64,000 nt of DNA. It comes from Cenococcum geophilum 1.58. Lineage: Eukaryota; Ascomycota; Dothideomycetes; Gloniales; Gloniaceae. The notes beneath the pieces were generated by a model, which saw nothing but the letters and a program-made list of their open reading frames with translations, searched no databases and had not been told where the DNA came from. Of this stretch, positions 33,865 to 45,685 are shown piece by piece (positions within the stretch are counted from its first letter, which is position 1; every line of letters begins with the position of its first letter). The translations under genes were made by a program, and so were the position numbers. The stretch spans positions 496,001 to 560,000 of the forward strand of contig KV748237.1 of the NCBI GenBank assembly GCA_001692895.1, written 5' to 3'.

Positions 33865-36377
33865 CCTAAATATCTTAACAATATTCCGGTTACGTAATTA
33901 CACTTTACTATAATCTAACAGCAATTTGCCCTTATATAGTAATATATAACGGTTTAACTCTATAAAGGCTTCTATAGAGGATTAGGTATAAAATCTTTAC
34001 TTAAGCCTAGTTTCTATGGGTTCGCATAGTAAAAGTTGCTAATTAAATCCTTTACATTTTTAAAGTCTTTATATAGTTGCCATTCTGGCTAATTTATATT
34101 AAATCCTGTGTATATAGCTTTGTAGTAGAGCCGTTATCCTTTACCTTTACTAAAGTATTTAAAGTCAATAATTTGTTTAACGGTCCACTCCTTATAGTTT
34201 TCGTCTTTATTTTTATCTTAGATTAGTACTAATAGGGGTTTAAGCTATATCTGCCCTAGTAAGGGGTTAGGCTAATAGAGGTATAGTAGCTATAGGTGGC
34301 TAGGGTATGTAGGAGTTCTAGCTTATATATAGCTCCCTTATTAATAACTTATTTAATTAGATAAGGGCTAAGGTTTTTATAATTAAGTAACTTTATAGGC
34401 CTCTATATAGAGATATTATATATATCTAGCTATACCCAGTTGTTAACACGCATCTCTAGTAGTGGCGTTCTATAATAGTTAGTAAAGTAGGCCTACTTTA
34501 CTTAAGCCTAGGCCATTTCTCCTTATAGTAGTCGAGTAGATTTTTTATATAGTCTGTATACTAGTTAGTAAGTAGCATCTTAAGGCGTTTTCTATATGGT
34601 AGTTTTTTATTAATAGGTTCTAGTAGCTCTATGCTAGATTAGGAGTAATAATCCTTATTTATAAAAAATAGGGTAAGTCCTATAATAGTTAAGACGTAGT
34701 TATTCGCTATAAATTTACCTAATAGAAGGTAATCTACCTAGTTATCTTAACTATAGGCAACTACCTATTATAGGTATGCTTTTATACTAGCATTAGCGTT
34801 TTCTAGTTACGTAGTAGTTTTATAATAAAAGGATATAGATATCTTAATAGAGATACTAGGGCGTTAGTAAATTCGTCTCTATATATTAGAGTTAAATTAT
34901 ATACCTTAGTTGGACGTAATTAAGTTAAGTAACCTATATAGTTAATAAACTTCGTAAAGAAAGGCGTTAGCAACGTCGCTAATAGCTATACCTTTAGTTA
35001 GGACATAGTGGCGCTCTTTAATAAGTTGGTATATTATTATAAGGATATTCTTATAAGTATAGCCGTATTATTTATAGGGTGGTAGGTTAATAATGAAATC
35101 TATAGCAATATCTGCCCATTATTATATAGGTACTAGTAGAGGGTATAGTAGTCCTTAATACTTTATATTAAAGGCCTTAGCGCGCTTATAACTATAGTAG
35201 GCGCCTATAAAGCATTTAACTAAGTCTATTATTTTTAGCTAGAAGTAGTATCGGCTAAGAAGCTTATAGGTTCCTTTTCTACCTAGGTAGCCGCTTAATC
35301 GGAGGTTATAGGCTATTTAGATTAGTTACTGTTATAAATTTTCTAAGTTAGGGATAAATAGGCAACCTCTATAATAGAGCCTGTTCTCTTTTACTTTTAA
35401 GGCTGCTATATTAATCTAGCCTAAGCTTTAAAGGTTAATAGGCAGCGTATAAGCGCTAGCGGTCTTTACAGTAATAGGTTAATAGAGGTGTAATATACCA
35501 TAGTAATAAGCTCGTTAATTTTAGAAGGTAACTTTAGTTCTATAGTATAAAGCTAAGGTACAGTTAGCTCTATTATAGGTAGTATGCCTAGGGCCAAACT
35601 TTATACTTTTAGGATTATTTATTATTAGAACTAATTGCGGAGGTTATCTTTAGACTAAAGAAGGTCTTATAAGCGGCGTATTAAGGTATTAGGTTTAGTA
35701 CCTTATACTCCTAATCTATATATAATTTTAAAGTTAAAACTAGAGAGGAACTCGTTCTAATATACTTAGCGTTAGTTTAGCTACTTTATAATTATAAAGT
35801 ACTTAAGGTTGCAATGGTCCGTAAGGACTTTAGTTAGCTAGTTAAGCTCTACTAAAGAAAGTTCTAGTTAGAATTCTTTAAACGCTTATATAATTATAAG
35901 GAGTCCTTTATTATAGATCTTATAGTTATACTCTTATAGTATAAGCTTAGACGAATAGAATGCGACTAGGTAAAGAAGACCGTTATTACCTATTTAAAAA
36001 AGGACGCCTACGTTAACGTGGTCTAAGGAGTTAGTTTTAAGATAGAGTTATTATCCTAGTATAAAGTAAGCTAGGATAGGTGCTTTAGTAAAGGCATTTT
36101 TAAGGTCTTAGAACGCCTTCTTATATTTAGGCGTCTAGGTAAAGCGTAGGTATGTTTTTCTTCCTTTTACAAAAAGGCCCTTTATTTATATTATTGCTAT
36201 AAGTGGTACTACTACGCCTAAGAAGTTATATATAAATTTTTAATAAAAGTTAGTAAAACTAAGGAAGGCTTATACGTCCTTAATATAGTTAAGGGCTTAC
36301 TATTCGGTAATTATATATACCTTCTTAGGGTCTATATAGACACCCTTAGTAGTAATAATTAGTCTAAGGTATTTTAC

Positions 36378-36551
36378 TGTTGGTATCACTTCCGGTGATA
36401 CGTATTGCTATTGCAATAGTGTAGGGGTGGTAACTGATTTTGATTGATGCTTATTGATTCTCCTATTCTACAGGTGGAATTTGGTGGATTTCCTAAGCTC
36501 GCTTAGCTTACGTGACTAACCCAATTAGTTATAGACAACCTTATTCAGACA
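36378..36551 (-). repeat. 3' LTR of copia III
   Basis: 174 bp, TGTTGGTATCAC...TTCAGACA. It differs from the other LTR by 14 bases, all transitions. Confidence 0.92.
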
Positions 36552-36590
36552 CTGGGAGTATTTAGTTTTTAATGGTGCTTAAGCACGCCT

Positions 36591-36760
36591 CCTGCTAAAT
36601 TCCGTTAAGTTCTGCTAGGTCCTATTAAGTTCTGCCGAATTCTGCTATATTCCACTAAATTCTATTAAGTTCTACCAAATTCCGCTATATTCCACTAAAT
36701 TCCATTAAGTTCTGCCAAATTCTGCTATATTCCACTTAGATTCTGCCGAATTCTACTAGG
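36591..36760. repeat. 10-bp / 40-bp tandem repeat in copia 3' region
   Basis: About 15 units of the type TTCYGCYRAA (TTCTGCCGAA, TTCTGCTATA, TTCCACTAAA, TTCTATTAAG), arranged in a 40-bp higher-order repeat seen about three times. It lies between the RNase H end and the 3' LTR and is outside any plausible coding frame. Confidence 0.85.
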
Positions 36761-36780
36761 TAGTTAAAGTAACCAATTAC

Positions 36781-36807
36781 GATTTTCCATCCTCGGGATA
36801 GAAAATC
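36781..36807. repeat. Palindromic hairpin B in copia 3' region
   Basis: Arms GATTTTCCATCC and GGATAGAAAATC (one mismatch) with loop TCG. Related hairpins are at 49372-49398 and 56666-56690. Confidence 0.8.
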
Positions 36808-38570
36808 GCTATTGGCTTGCTTAGTACTAGCGCCTTAGCGGCTAGCTTAACATCTTCGCACACTCTATTCCTGCTTTAACGTCTTCTTTTTCTACCCACT
36901 TGGTAACCTATAGCTTAATTATATTTATATTAATTAGGTCCTTTAACGCCTGGTAAGGCTTTAATTTTATTATAGCGTCTATAGGGTTACTGCCTCCGTT
37001 AATCCATTTAATCTCTACTATTTCTCTTCTTTTGTACAATTATTATAAACACATTAGGTTAACCATAAGTCGTTTCTCTTATATTGTCCCAAGTTTAACT
37101 AGGCAGTTATATAGAGATTTTAAATTAGTATAAAGGGTAAGCGGTAGTCGTTCGAGTTATAGGATCTTCTTGATGGTTACTTTAATCGTAGCTCTGGTAT
37201 TAAATCCGTAGGCCATACTATATAGTTCAGATGCTAAGATACTTTATATAACTTGCTTGCACTTAATAAATAACCAATAGAGGATATTAGCCCTATTGTC
37301 CTTATCCGTAAGTATAATAATAAAGCCGATCTAAAAGGAGAGGTCGTGGTTATTAGCAAAGGATAAGTCCGTAAATATCATTAGTTTAAGAGTACTTATA
37401 TTAAGTTATACGAAACGAAGTCCTTAGGAGGGATTATTAATTTACTATTAAAGCCGCTTATTAAGCTGCTTCGCATATTCTTTCTTTAGGTTAACAATTT
37501 ATGCCATAAAGGAGAGGTTAAAGGCAGCTTCTAGTTAACAGACTATGGCGATATAGGCTCCTCTTGCTCTTTAAGCAACGTACTAGTCCTTTAGTGTAAC
37601 TGCCTTGCGGACTTCCCCTCTGGAGCTAGTTAGGTCTATAGCCTTTATAATGACCAGCTTTAGGTTCTAGCATTAACATTCCTAGGTAAAGGCTATTAAA
37701 TCTTTTTCTTGCTTAATGTAGCCTCTATTAAACTTAATTGGGGTATTTAGCGTAAGCTTCTCTCTCTCTTTTGCTAGGAACTTTGCCTCCTAAAGTCTGG
37801 CTTCTTTAGCCTCTGTAAAGGTTTTATTAGCAAGGAATAGTATATTGTTGGTCTGCAATCCTATAATTCTAAAGCCGTTGCTGTTTGTGTATAATAAGTA
37901 GGGGTTGTATATTAACTGGTTTATCCATAGCTTATTAAGGTGGTAGCGGTAGTATATATTAAACTAGTGGTTACCAGCTTCCGGGACACCATATAGTGGT
38001 TTAATAACTCTTAAAATTAATCCATCTTTTAGTCTAAGTTCTAGTGGCGGGCATACGAAGAAGTCTCTGTTTAGGTAGGTGCTAAACTATACGTAGGCTT
38101 ATAAGATATCGCGCAGGTATAAAGAGGCTGGTCTTCTTTCATTTTCTTATAGGGTTGCTATAAGTGCTAGAATGATTCTCTGGCTAACACGTTAAATAGT
38201 TAGTAACTATGTTAGAACTAGATCTTTGCTATAGTCGTTATAGGCTTATACGACCAGTCTAGACTTCTTAAAGGCCTTATCTGTTCCGGCGTTCTTAATC
38301 TTATTAATAAATTAGGAGTTGAAGATTCTGACTCCTTTCGGGACGTCTACTGTATCGGTAAACTTGAAGACGCCTTTCTTAAGTAAACCGTTTATCTCCT
38401 TACGTTAAGACTCTGTAAATGACGGTAAGGTACACTTAGAGGTTATAGTGTTAGATTTCGTTAGGCTATTGTTAATAAATATTGATACGTCTGTAATATT
38501 TTGCTGGGACTTTATCGGCGATCGTTGTGTCCGTTTTAATCTTTGGAGGGGTATAGTAGCTGCCGGTTCC

Positions 38571-38645
38571 TTGGTTGGTTCCTTAGTTAGTTCCTTAGTT
38601 AGTTCCTTAGTCGGTTCCTTAGTCGGTTCCTTAGTTAGTTCTTCT
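38571..38645 (-). repeat. 12-bp coding tandem repeat (EPTK linker) in copia polyprotein
   Basis: Six near-identical GGTTCCTTAGTT units on the plus strand. On the coding minus strand they read as repeats of Glu-Pro/Leu-Thr-Lys, the charged, low-complexity linker often found between integrase and RT in fungal copia polyproteins. Confidence 0.75.
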
Positions 38646-40852
38646 AGTTCAGGTTATAGGTATAGTTTCACTACTGTGGTCCTAAAGTCGGTAGGTCCAC
38701 TAGGGAGCTATACCTTATATATCTCTTTGTTAATTCTAAGTAACTTAAATAGGCCAGTCTATCTGCCGCTTTGTCCAGTATTGCCTTTACGCCATACGAG
38801 TACATCTGAGTTAAGGGGGAGGTTGTGGATTGTGGTGACAGATGGACCGTTTTGTTGGTTTAGTATATTATTAACTTGCTTCTTTGCCCTAATCCTTACA
38901 ATCTCCTCCATTGCCTTCTTTATAGCTGCCGCTCGCTATGTAATAGAGGGTGCTAGTGGGTCAAGTTCGCTTATTTAAGGGTAGGCACTAAAGATGAGAA
39001 GTATTAGGACTAAGCCATCTAGGCCAGCTGTGTTATTAGCAGCCTTTACCACTATTTATAAAGCCAGTTCTTTAGTTATTCCTAAGTCCTATAGCTCCTC
39101 TATAATTATCTAGTATGCTCGGCGTAGGGTTAGATAAGCTCTTTCTACTATTCTAATAGACCAGTAAGCTTCTACTAGGACGCTCTTAGTTAATATAGCT
39201 ATTGCTATAGCGTGCTATTGAAATTCCTTACTTACGAAGTTCTTCCTAGTGTTATAGGTAATGTAGTCGGGTGGTCCAATGTAGGTGTTAATCTAGCAGA
39301 GTTATAGGATATCCCAGGTATATTTTACGGAGATATTGCGTAGCTATCTTACGGCTTAAAATCTAGTAGCTTTATTAATTATATGGAGGACAGGGCTTCT
39401 ATTAATATATATAATATCAATAAAAATAGAATAGTTAAAATTGGAATCTTAGTCTTCTCGTAATATAAACTTAAACTGTTTAGGGGATTTACCGTGTTTC
39501 TAGCAGTGAGAGCAGTACTTAGTGAGGTAGTCGATAACCTGCTTATTAATATTATTATAGCTAGAGCGTTCTAGTACCTTATGTAGCTTATCTGCTAATA
39601 GATGTCTGAAGCAGCAGTAGAGTCGGCGGAGTTTAGTAGTGGTTAGGTAGTAAGGGTTTTGGTTAAACAAGTGGGTTATAAATAACTATAATAACTCTTC
39701 CCATAATAGGAAGGGGTGACCGAATTGGTGAACTACTGGCACCAATTTTATTGGGGTTACTAGGATGTTCTTAAGGTTGTTGTAATAGACCTTTAGTATA
39801 TCTATATCTGCGAGACATAGTAGGAAGGGTATGTCGGCCTTTATAATGTGAAATTTAACATTGCTAACTGGTGTATTAGCTATAATGGAGCTAATAAAAG
39901 AGGTAGAGCCGATGCCAAACTAGACATTAATAGCGCCGGCCTTTAAGGTGTCGATAACAGTGTTATAGGTCTTCCTGTATACAAGGTATTATCCGTAACC
40001 TACTATTAATCTCTTTAAAGCTTTAGTGTTAATTATTACTTTATAGAACTCGTCTAAGGTATATTAGCTAGTAGTAACGTAGGTAAATAGGTCTAGGTCA
40101 TTGTGGTGAGCAGTTAGGTTAGTGCCGGTAATCATATAGGTAAAGGATTAGTCCGCTAAGTTAGTTATAGTATTAGTGGCTCCTTCGTGCTATATCGTTC
40201 TAAAAGAGGTAAGAAATAGTTCAGTCTGTTCCTAAGCCGGAGATACTGGTAGTAACTCAATATTAATTATAAGGGCTTTTATTGCGTTATCAGTAGATTT
40301 TAAGTTAAGTTTATTATTATAATCTATTCCCTTATACTCGGTAATATATTGCTTGGCGTGCCTATTAAAGCGGCGGTTAAGTCTATCCTTAAACTTCTTC
40401 CTTAATTTATCGCATTCTTCTCTTAAATATTTAGATAACTAGCAGCCTTCCTTATAGCAGATAAAGCAGCGCTTTTTTAATAATGCATATTAGCTAGATA
40501 AGGATGATTGTGTTCTATAGGGTGATTAGGGGTATTGTCTACGGTAGCGGCGGTTAGTGAAGTAGGCTTAGGGGTTCTTACTATTTAACTTTTCAAATAT
40601 TATAATAGAGGATCGTAAGTTATTAATTAGGCCAGTTAAGCTGTTAGAGGGTTTAAAGCAGGTATATTAACACGCTAGTAACTCCTAGCAGGCGTTAATA
40701 AGCTTATTATAAAGAAACTTATCTATATATAAATCTAGGTCAAGACCATACTAAAGGTGTCTTAGTTCTTTAATAAGCAACTATAGGCAGTCTAGGGTTA
40801 ATTTTCTAGTATTCTCGCCTTTACTCATTATAGACCTTAAGATTGTTAAGTT

Positions 40853-41119
40853 TTATTGCCCTAGTATACTACGCCTGTACTTAGGTCCCTCGAAGTAATT
40901 GCGTATAGCGTTATAGATTTGGTCGAATAAGAGGGTTATAGTGACGTTCTTAAGGTTGGTATAGTAATGGTTAAGTGCTAAGCCGCGTAGTATTATAGGG
41001 TAGGCTTTAACCTTAGCTTCTTGGGGTACATTAGCTCTACTGCAGAGGTTATAGAAGATAGTAAGTTTAAAGTTAAAGTTGTTATCTTCTTTACTATACT
41101 TATTATCTTCCGTGTACAT
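40853..41119 (-). pseudogene. Copia Gag fragment, still open
   Basis: An 88-codon stretch of the copia Gag domain: FKLTIFYNLCSRA, EAKVKAYPIILRGLALNHYY and FDQIYNAIRNYFEGP match the fungal copia capsid-like region. It is a remnant of the full polyprotein, not an independent gene; the start codon shown by the frame is internal. Confidence 0.75.
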
Positions 41120-41739
41120 CTTTACGAGGTTTATTAACTCCTTACCGAAACCCTAGTTTAACGAGGTGGGTTATATTAACGAGATAGGTTATAGGGTTAG
41201 TAAGGTTAAGGTTGGGGTTTTAATAGTAGTTCGTAAGATTAGATTTTTAGTAGTACTAGTACTAGTACTGGCACTAGCGAAGTTATTCTTAAGGAGGTAG
41301 TCGATTTGTTCTAAATTAAACTTCCCTCTAGCTGCCATATACTCTTTAATCTCAAGCTTAATCTACTCTATAGGTTCTTGTTCTTATAGGGTGTTAAATA
41401 GCAATTTGGGAACTGTGGCGTTCCTATACTTCCTTACCTATACGCCGTTGGTCTATAGGAGTAATCGAAGCTTTCTAATGTATGTCTGGTTGCAGTTTTT
41501 GAAGATTTATACTATAAAGTTCTGGAAATCATCCTTATAGGCTTCCTATAGTTTATCGTCTTTAAAGTTATAAACCTTATATTCTAAGGTCTTAAACTGC
41601 ACGAAGTTATTAATATCTATAATATCGATGTTATTAGAGTCTACATCAATTCCTCTGCCCCACTTCTTCTGTCCTTCTCTAACTTATTGCCTAATATCCG
41701 TTATAGTGGTTCTTGTAATAACGGGTAAGTTCATATAAT

Positions 41740-42000
41740 AGTTGTAGGGTTTAAAACGCGTAATAGACGCGAACTAAGGTTCTTTATCTTGTTAAGTTTT
41801 AATTTTTAGGTTTTAAAACGCGTAATAAACACGAAACTAAGGGCCTGTTAGGGGGTTGGTTCCTTAAGTACCTAACGCCTTTTAAAGTGCGTAATAGACG
41901 CGAACCGAGGGCCTGTTAAGGGGTCGGTTCTTTAAGTATCTAAGGACTATGTGTAAAGAATTAAGGGCCTGTTAGGGGGTTGGTTCTTTAGATATATATT
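41740..42000. repeat. Leader tandem repeat of copia III
   Basis: Three to four imperfect units of about 60-75 bp between the 5' LTR and gag. Each contains GCGTAATAGACGCGAAC followed by AAGGGCCTGTTAGGGG and TTGGTTCTTTAAGTA. GCGTAATAGACGC is itself a near-palindrome. It is untranslated leader sequence. Confidence 0.8.
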
Positions 42001-42109
42001 AACTAATACTCCTTAGTAAACGGGTTCGGTAGAGGCCTATAAGTAGGGACTAATTGAGCTTATCTCTCTTCGTAGGTGGTACGTCTCCTAATCTGTAATT
42101 ACTAATCAG

Positions 42110-42283
42110 TGTTAGTATTACTTCCGGTAATACGTATTGCTATTACAATAGTATAGGGGTGGTAACTGATTTTAATTGATGCTTATTAATTCTCCTATTC
42201 TACAGGTGGAATTTGGTGGATTTCCTAAGCTCGCTTAGCTTATATAACTAACCTAATTAGTTATAGACAACCTCGTTTAGACA
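42110..42283 (-). repeat. 5' LTR of copia III
   Basis: 174 bp, TGTTAGTATTAC...TTTAGACA; 12 of the 14 differences from its partner carry A or T here. Confidence 0.92.
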
Positions 42284-45200
42284 TTTACTTTTATAACTAA
42301 GAATTTTTTTTAAATTAATATAAAGTCCTACGTCCCTAAGGCGCTATAGGACCTTTTAAACGTATTCGGTATACTTAAAAGGGTTATTACTATAAATAAG
42401 TATATTATCTAGATACGCAGAGCAGAAGTCATTAAGGTAGTCCTATAAGGTATTATTAATATAGCTTTAAAGATGCCTAGGCCATTATGTACGCTAAAGG
42501 GCATAACGGTATATTTAAATTAGTAAAGCGCGATATAAATACGGTTTTCTATTCGTCACCTTCCTATATTTAAAGATAGTTAAAGGCGGCGATAATATTA
42601 AGCTTAGTATAGATTTTAACTTAGCTAAGCCGCTTAAGGGTTTCCTATATAAGCGGTACTAGGTATTAGTTTTTAATTATAATAGCGTTAAGTCCTTTAT
42701 AGTTAATATAAAATTAAATACCTCCTTTTAGCTTTTTAGCGAGAAGAATAGGGGCGGCTGCTGGTAATATACTAGGACGAATAAACCCTTTATTAAGGTG
42801 CTTATTAATATACTTTCTTATAACTAGAAGTTCGTCTTTTAATATTAGGTAGGGTCTCTTATAAGGTAGCGTTTTTCCTTATTTAATATTAATAGTATAG
42901 TTATTAGGTTAATATAGGGGAAGTATATCTACGCCCTTTTATAAGTATATATTGATAAAGTTATAATACCTTTTAAGAAGGAGCTTGCGGAGTTCTTCGT
43001 TGGTAAATCCTTTTTTAAGTTTTATAAACTTCTTAAAGTTTAAAGGTAAAAGTCCGTAGAGTTTCGCAGAGGCGTTATCTTTTAGAAGGTTAACTATATC
43101 TATCCTATTACTATAGAGGACGTAGTTTTATTCTTTATTAAGCTTATATAGTTATAATTAGGAAGCTATAGTAACAGTTTAGCCTTTCCTATATACTATA
43201 CGGTAGAAGGCCATAGCACTTATATAGTAGCAGTTAATTATAGGTAGAATAATAAGGGGTTTCTTAGGTTAATATCCTAATAAGTAAATAGAGACGGCTA
43301 GGCTATATCCAAGGCAAGTCTCTCTATAGTATTTAGAGTTAAAGGTTGCTTCTTTCTTTTCCTAGTTAATAGTAGGGTTGTGTTATTTAAGCTAGCTTAT
43401 TCTAAGGACAATAGGGTAGTTAGTAAGTAGTATAATATAGGCCTAGAGCTCTTTCTGGTGCCCATTTATATCTAAGTAGAGTTATACTACGTAGGTAATC
43501 TTCTATATAGTATAACTACTATTAGCGAGTTATAGGGCGCGGGATTTAGTAGGGGGTAAAGTAGGTAGGTTATAAGTACGCACAAGTTAAATATCTACAA
43601 ATTAGTTAGTAGCTCTATAGTTAATTATAAAACGGCTTTTATATTATTTTATAGCAGTAGTTCCTATTATAGGTAAAACTATCTATTTTTATCTATTTAT
43701 TTTTATTAAGTTATTTATTAAGTAGGCCAATATATAGATCCTTCTATTATTAGGGCGTCCTAACCTATAACTTAGGGCTAGGACTTAGTGTTTTCCGCTT
43801 CCATATCTAATTCTACTACTATTACTACGTCTTTATCTTATACGGTAGTGGCGTATAGCAACGTATTTAGTATTTAGGGCATTAGGTTAAGTATTAGGCG
43901 GTAGGTACTAAACCTAGCTATTAGGCAGTTTAGGTTATTATAATAACAGCCTTTTTAATAGCATCTATAGTAGTGTTCTAGTTTCTAAAGTAGCTTATAC
44001 TCTCTATCTAGGAGTTTTTATAGAAAGGTTAGTATAGAGAGGTTAATATTGGCTCTAGTAGTACTTAAGGTAGTAGGCGTTAGTAGCTTAGTATATATAG
44101 GTTTAATAGGCCTAGAGGGCTTCTATAAAGAGGTCTTTAAGTAAGAATTAATAGTAGCAATCTAATTTAGTTATTATTTAATCTTTTATAGGACTGCTAC
44201 TATCTTATAAATATCGTTATAGTTATAGCTAGCGGCTGCGTAACTAAGGCAATAAGTAACTTTTTAAGGAGATCCTCTTAGTCTTTAGTATTGTCTTAGG
44301 CGAGGGCTCTAGTATATTTCTAGAATTTAATATAGAACTTATTAAATAATTCAGTAGGGCTTATCTTTAAGGCACGTAGTTTAGCTCAGTTAGTGGCTAG
44401 TAGGTTATAGTTATAGTATATTAGGTTGAGATCGTTAAGAACTTCTTAGTAAGACTACTACTTTTAGCGGCTACTAGTCTCCTATTAAGCAAAGAGTCTA
44501 TTAAATAGTATACCCTTTATTCGCCCAATAATATAGCCAATCTTAGTATCTTCCGTAGGAAAAAGGTAGGTGCTCTAAGTTAGTTTTTCGCGGATTTATA
44601 TCTTCTAGTGGCTATATTCCTTACAGTCTCCTTAAAAAACTAAAGGATTAGGGTAGTATATATTAAACCCTACGGTAGCAGTTTAGGTTTAATTATTATG
44701 GCTTTTATTATCGCTACTTTAGTAGGGGTTTCTATTAGGTAAAGCTGCTTAACGCTAACCCTCCGTTAAGCGTTAAGTAGATAAAGTTGCTAGGGGCGTA
44801 GAGACTTAGGTGGCGTTATATATAGTAAAGAAGTATCTAACGTTATTATAAATGTGCTTATTAAGCTAAAATTATAGGTATTTAATTATGCCTTCTTTTT
44901 TAGTAACTATAGAAATTAGTATAATCTTATTCTTCTTTAATTATTAGACGTCGCGTTTAGATATATAGAGGTTATCTTTAGTTTCTTAACGTGTGTTATT
45001 AGCGAGCGCCTTATAAGCTTATAAGTCCTAGATAATATCACGATCTTAAGTAGTATATATCTCAGCTTATATAAACTTTAGGTAATAGTTCTATAAAAGG
45101 CGGTAGTATTTATTAGGGTCTTATATTACTATTTTTACAAACATCTTAACGTCTTATATTTTAATTTTAATAGGTAGTAGCCCTTCCGTTTACTTATCCG

Positions 45201-45502
45201 TAGTTATATAGTTAATAAAAAATAAGACATTATTGGTATCTATCTCCTTAGGGGTTAAGGCTAGGGCTAATAAATTAAATTCTCCTAGGATTGATTGGCG
45301 TTGTAGATTAAGTATAGGTATTAAATTATTCTTTAGGTTTAATATAGTAGCTAGTAAGGAATATTATCTTACTATTATAGGTTCCTTAAAAGTATAAAGT
45401 AAGGTAATTTATAAATACGCTACTTTTAGTAGCGCCTATAGTATTATAAAGATATAGAATTAGTCGTAGGCTAAGCGTTAGTAGTAAAAAGGCGTAACGT
45501 AA

Positions 45503-45680
45503 TGTTATAGAACGGGGGCAGTGGCTACAGAGCGTATGTATTTGAGGAGTCTACAAAACATTACGCGATCGATTGTAAGGAGGTGATATACCTACGCGTA
45601 GCTGACATAAGCTGTACGCGAGGTGTACGCGAGAGCACGGGGCTCTCCTATGGAGGCCCCTACGGTGGGGTTCCGTAATA
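45503..45680 (-). repeat. 5' LTR of gypsy II
   Basis: 178 bp, TGTTATAGAACGGGGG...TTCCGTAATA; it has lost 15 bp relative to the other two LTRs of the family. Confidence 0.9.
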
Positions 45681-45685
45681 ACCTA

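Larger units (their letters stand above)
36378..42283 (-). mobile_element. Ty1/copia element, family III, complete but degenerate (5,906 bp)
   Basis: Two 174-bp LTRs (36378-36551, 42110-42283) and a perfect target-site duplication TTTAC (36373-36377, 42284-42288). Coding strand is minus. The Gag domain includes the open stretch 40853-41119 (FKLTIFYNLCSRANVPQEAK..., LRGLALNHYY, NYFEGPKYRR). Integrase lies between. An EPTK-type repeat linker is at 38571-38645. The RT/RNase H end at about 37160-37400 reads DLSFANNHDLSF, YWLFIKCKQVI and SILASELYSMAYGF. RIP damage is milder than in the gypsy host, so some frames are still open for 90-170 codons. It is inserted in the RT region of gypsy II. Confidence 0.92.
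33485..45680 (-). mobile_element. Ty3/gypsy family II, RIP-degenerate, hosting a copia insertion
   Basis: LTRs at 33485-33677 (193 bp, 3') and 45503-45680 (178 bp, 5'), with perfect target-site duplication ACCTA at 33480-33484 and 45681-45685. A polypurine tract lies beside the 3' LTR (about 33680-33692). Coding strand is minus. Gag-like sequence is around 44000-44600. The reverse transcriptase lies about 42300-42600, where FCSAYLDNILIYSN holds the catalytic box as YLDN (42398-42418). The RNase H/integrase part continues after the copia element, 36372 down to about 33900. Without the copia insertion it would be about 6.3 kb. It carries many stops in all frames. The copia insertion (36378-42283) splits the RT region. 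Confidence 0.9.

Noticed and set aside
38448-38978. Plus-strand frame of 176 codons with SLVGSLVSS repeats
   Set aside because: It is the antisense of the copia EPTK linker and flanking pol sequence; the real coding strand is minus.
33678-45502. Reading gypsy II as one very long 12-kb element
   Set aside because: The 174-bp LTR pair and TTTAC duplication show that 5.9 kb of it is a separate copia insertion.
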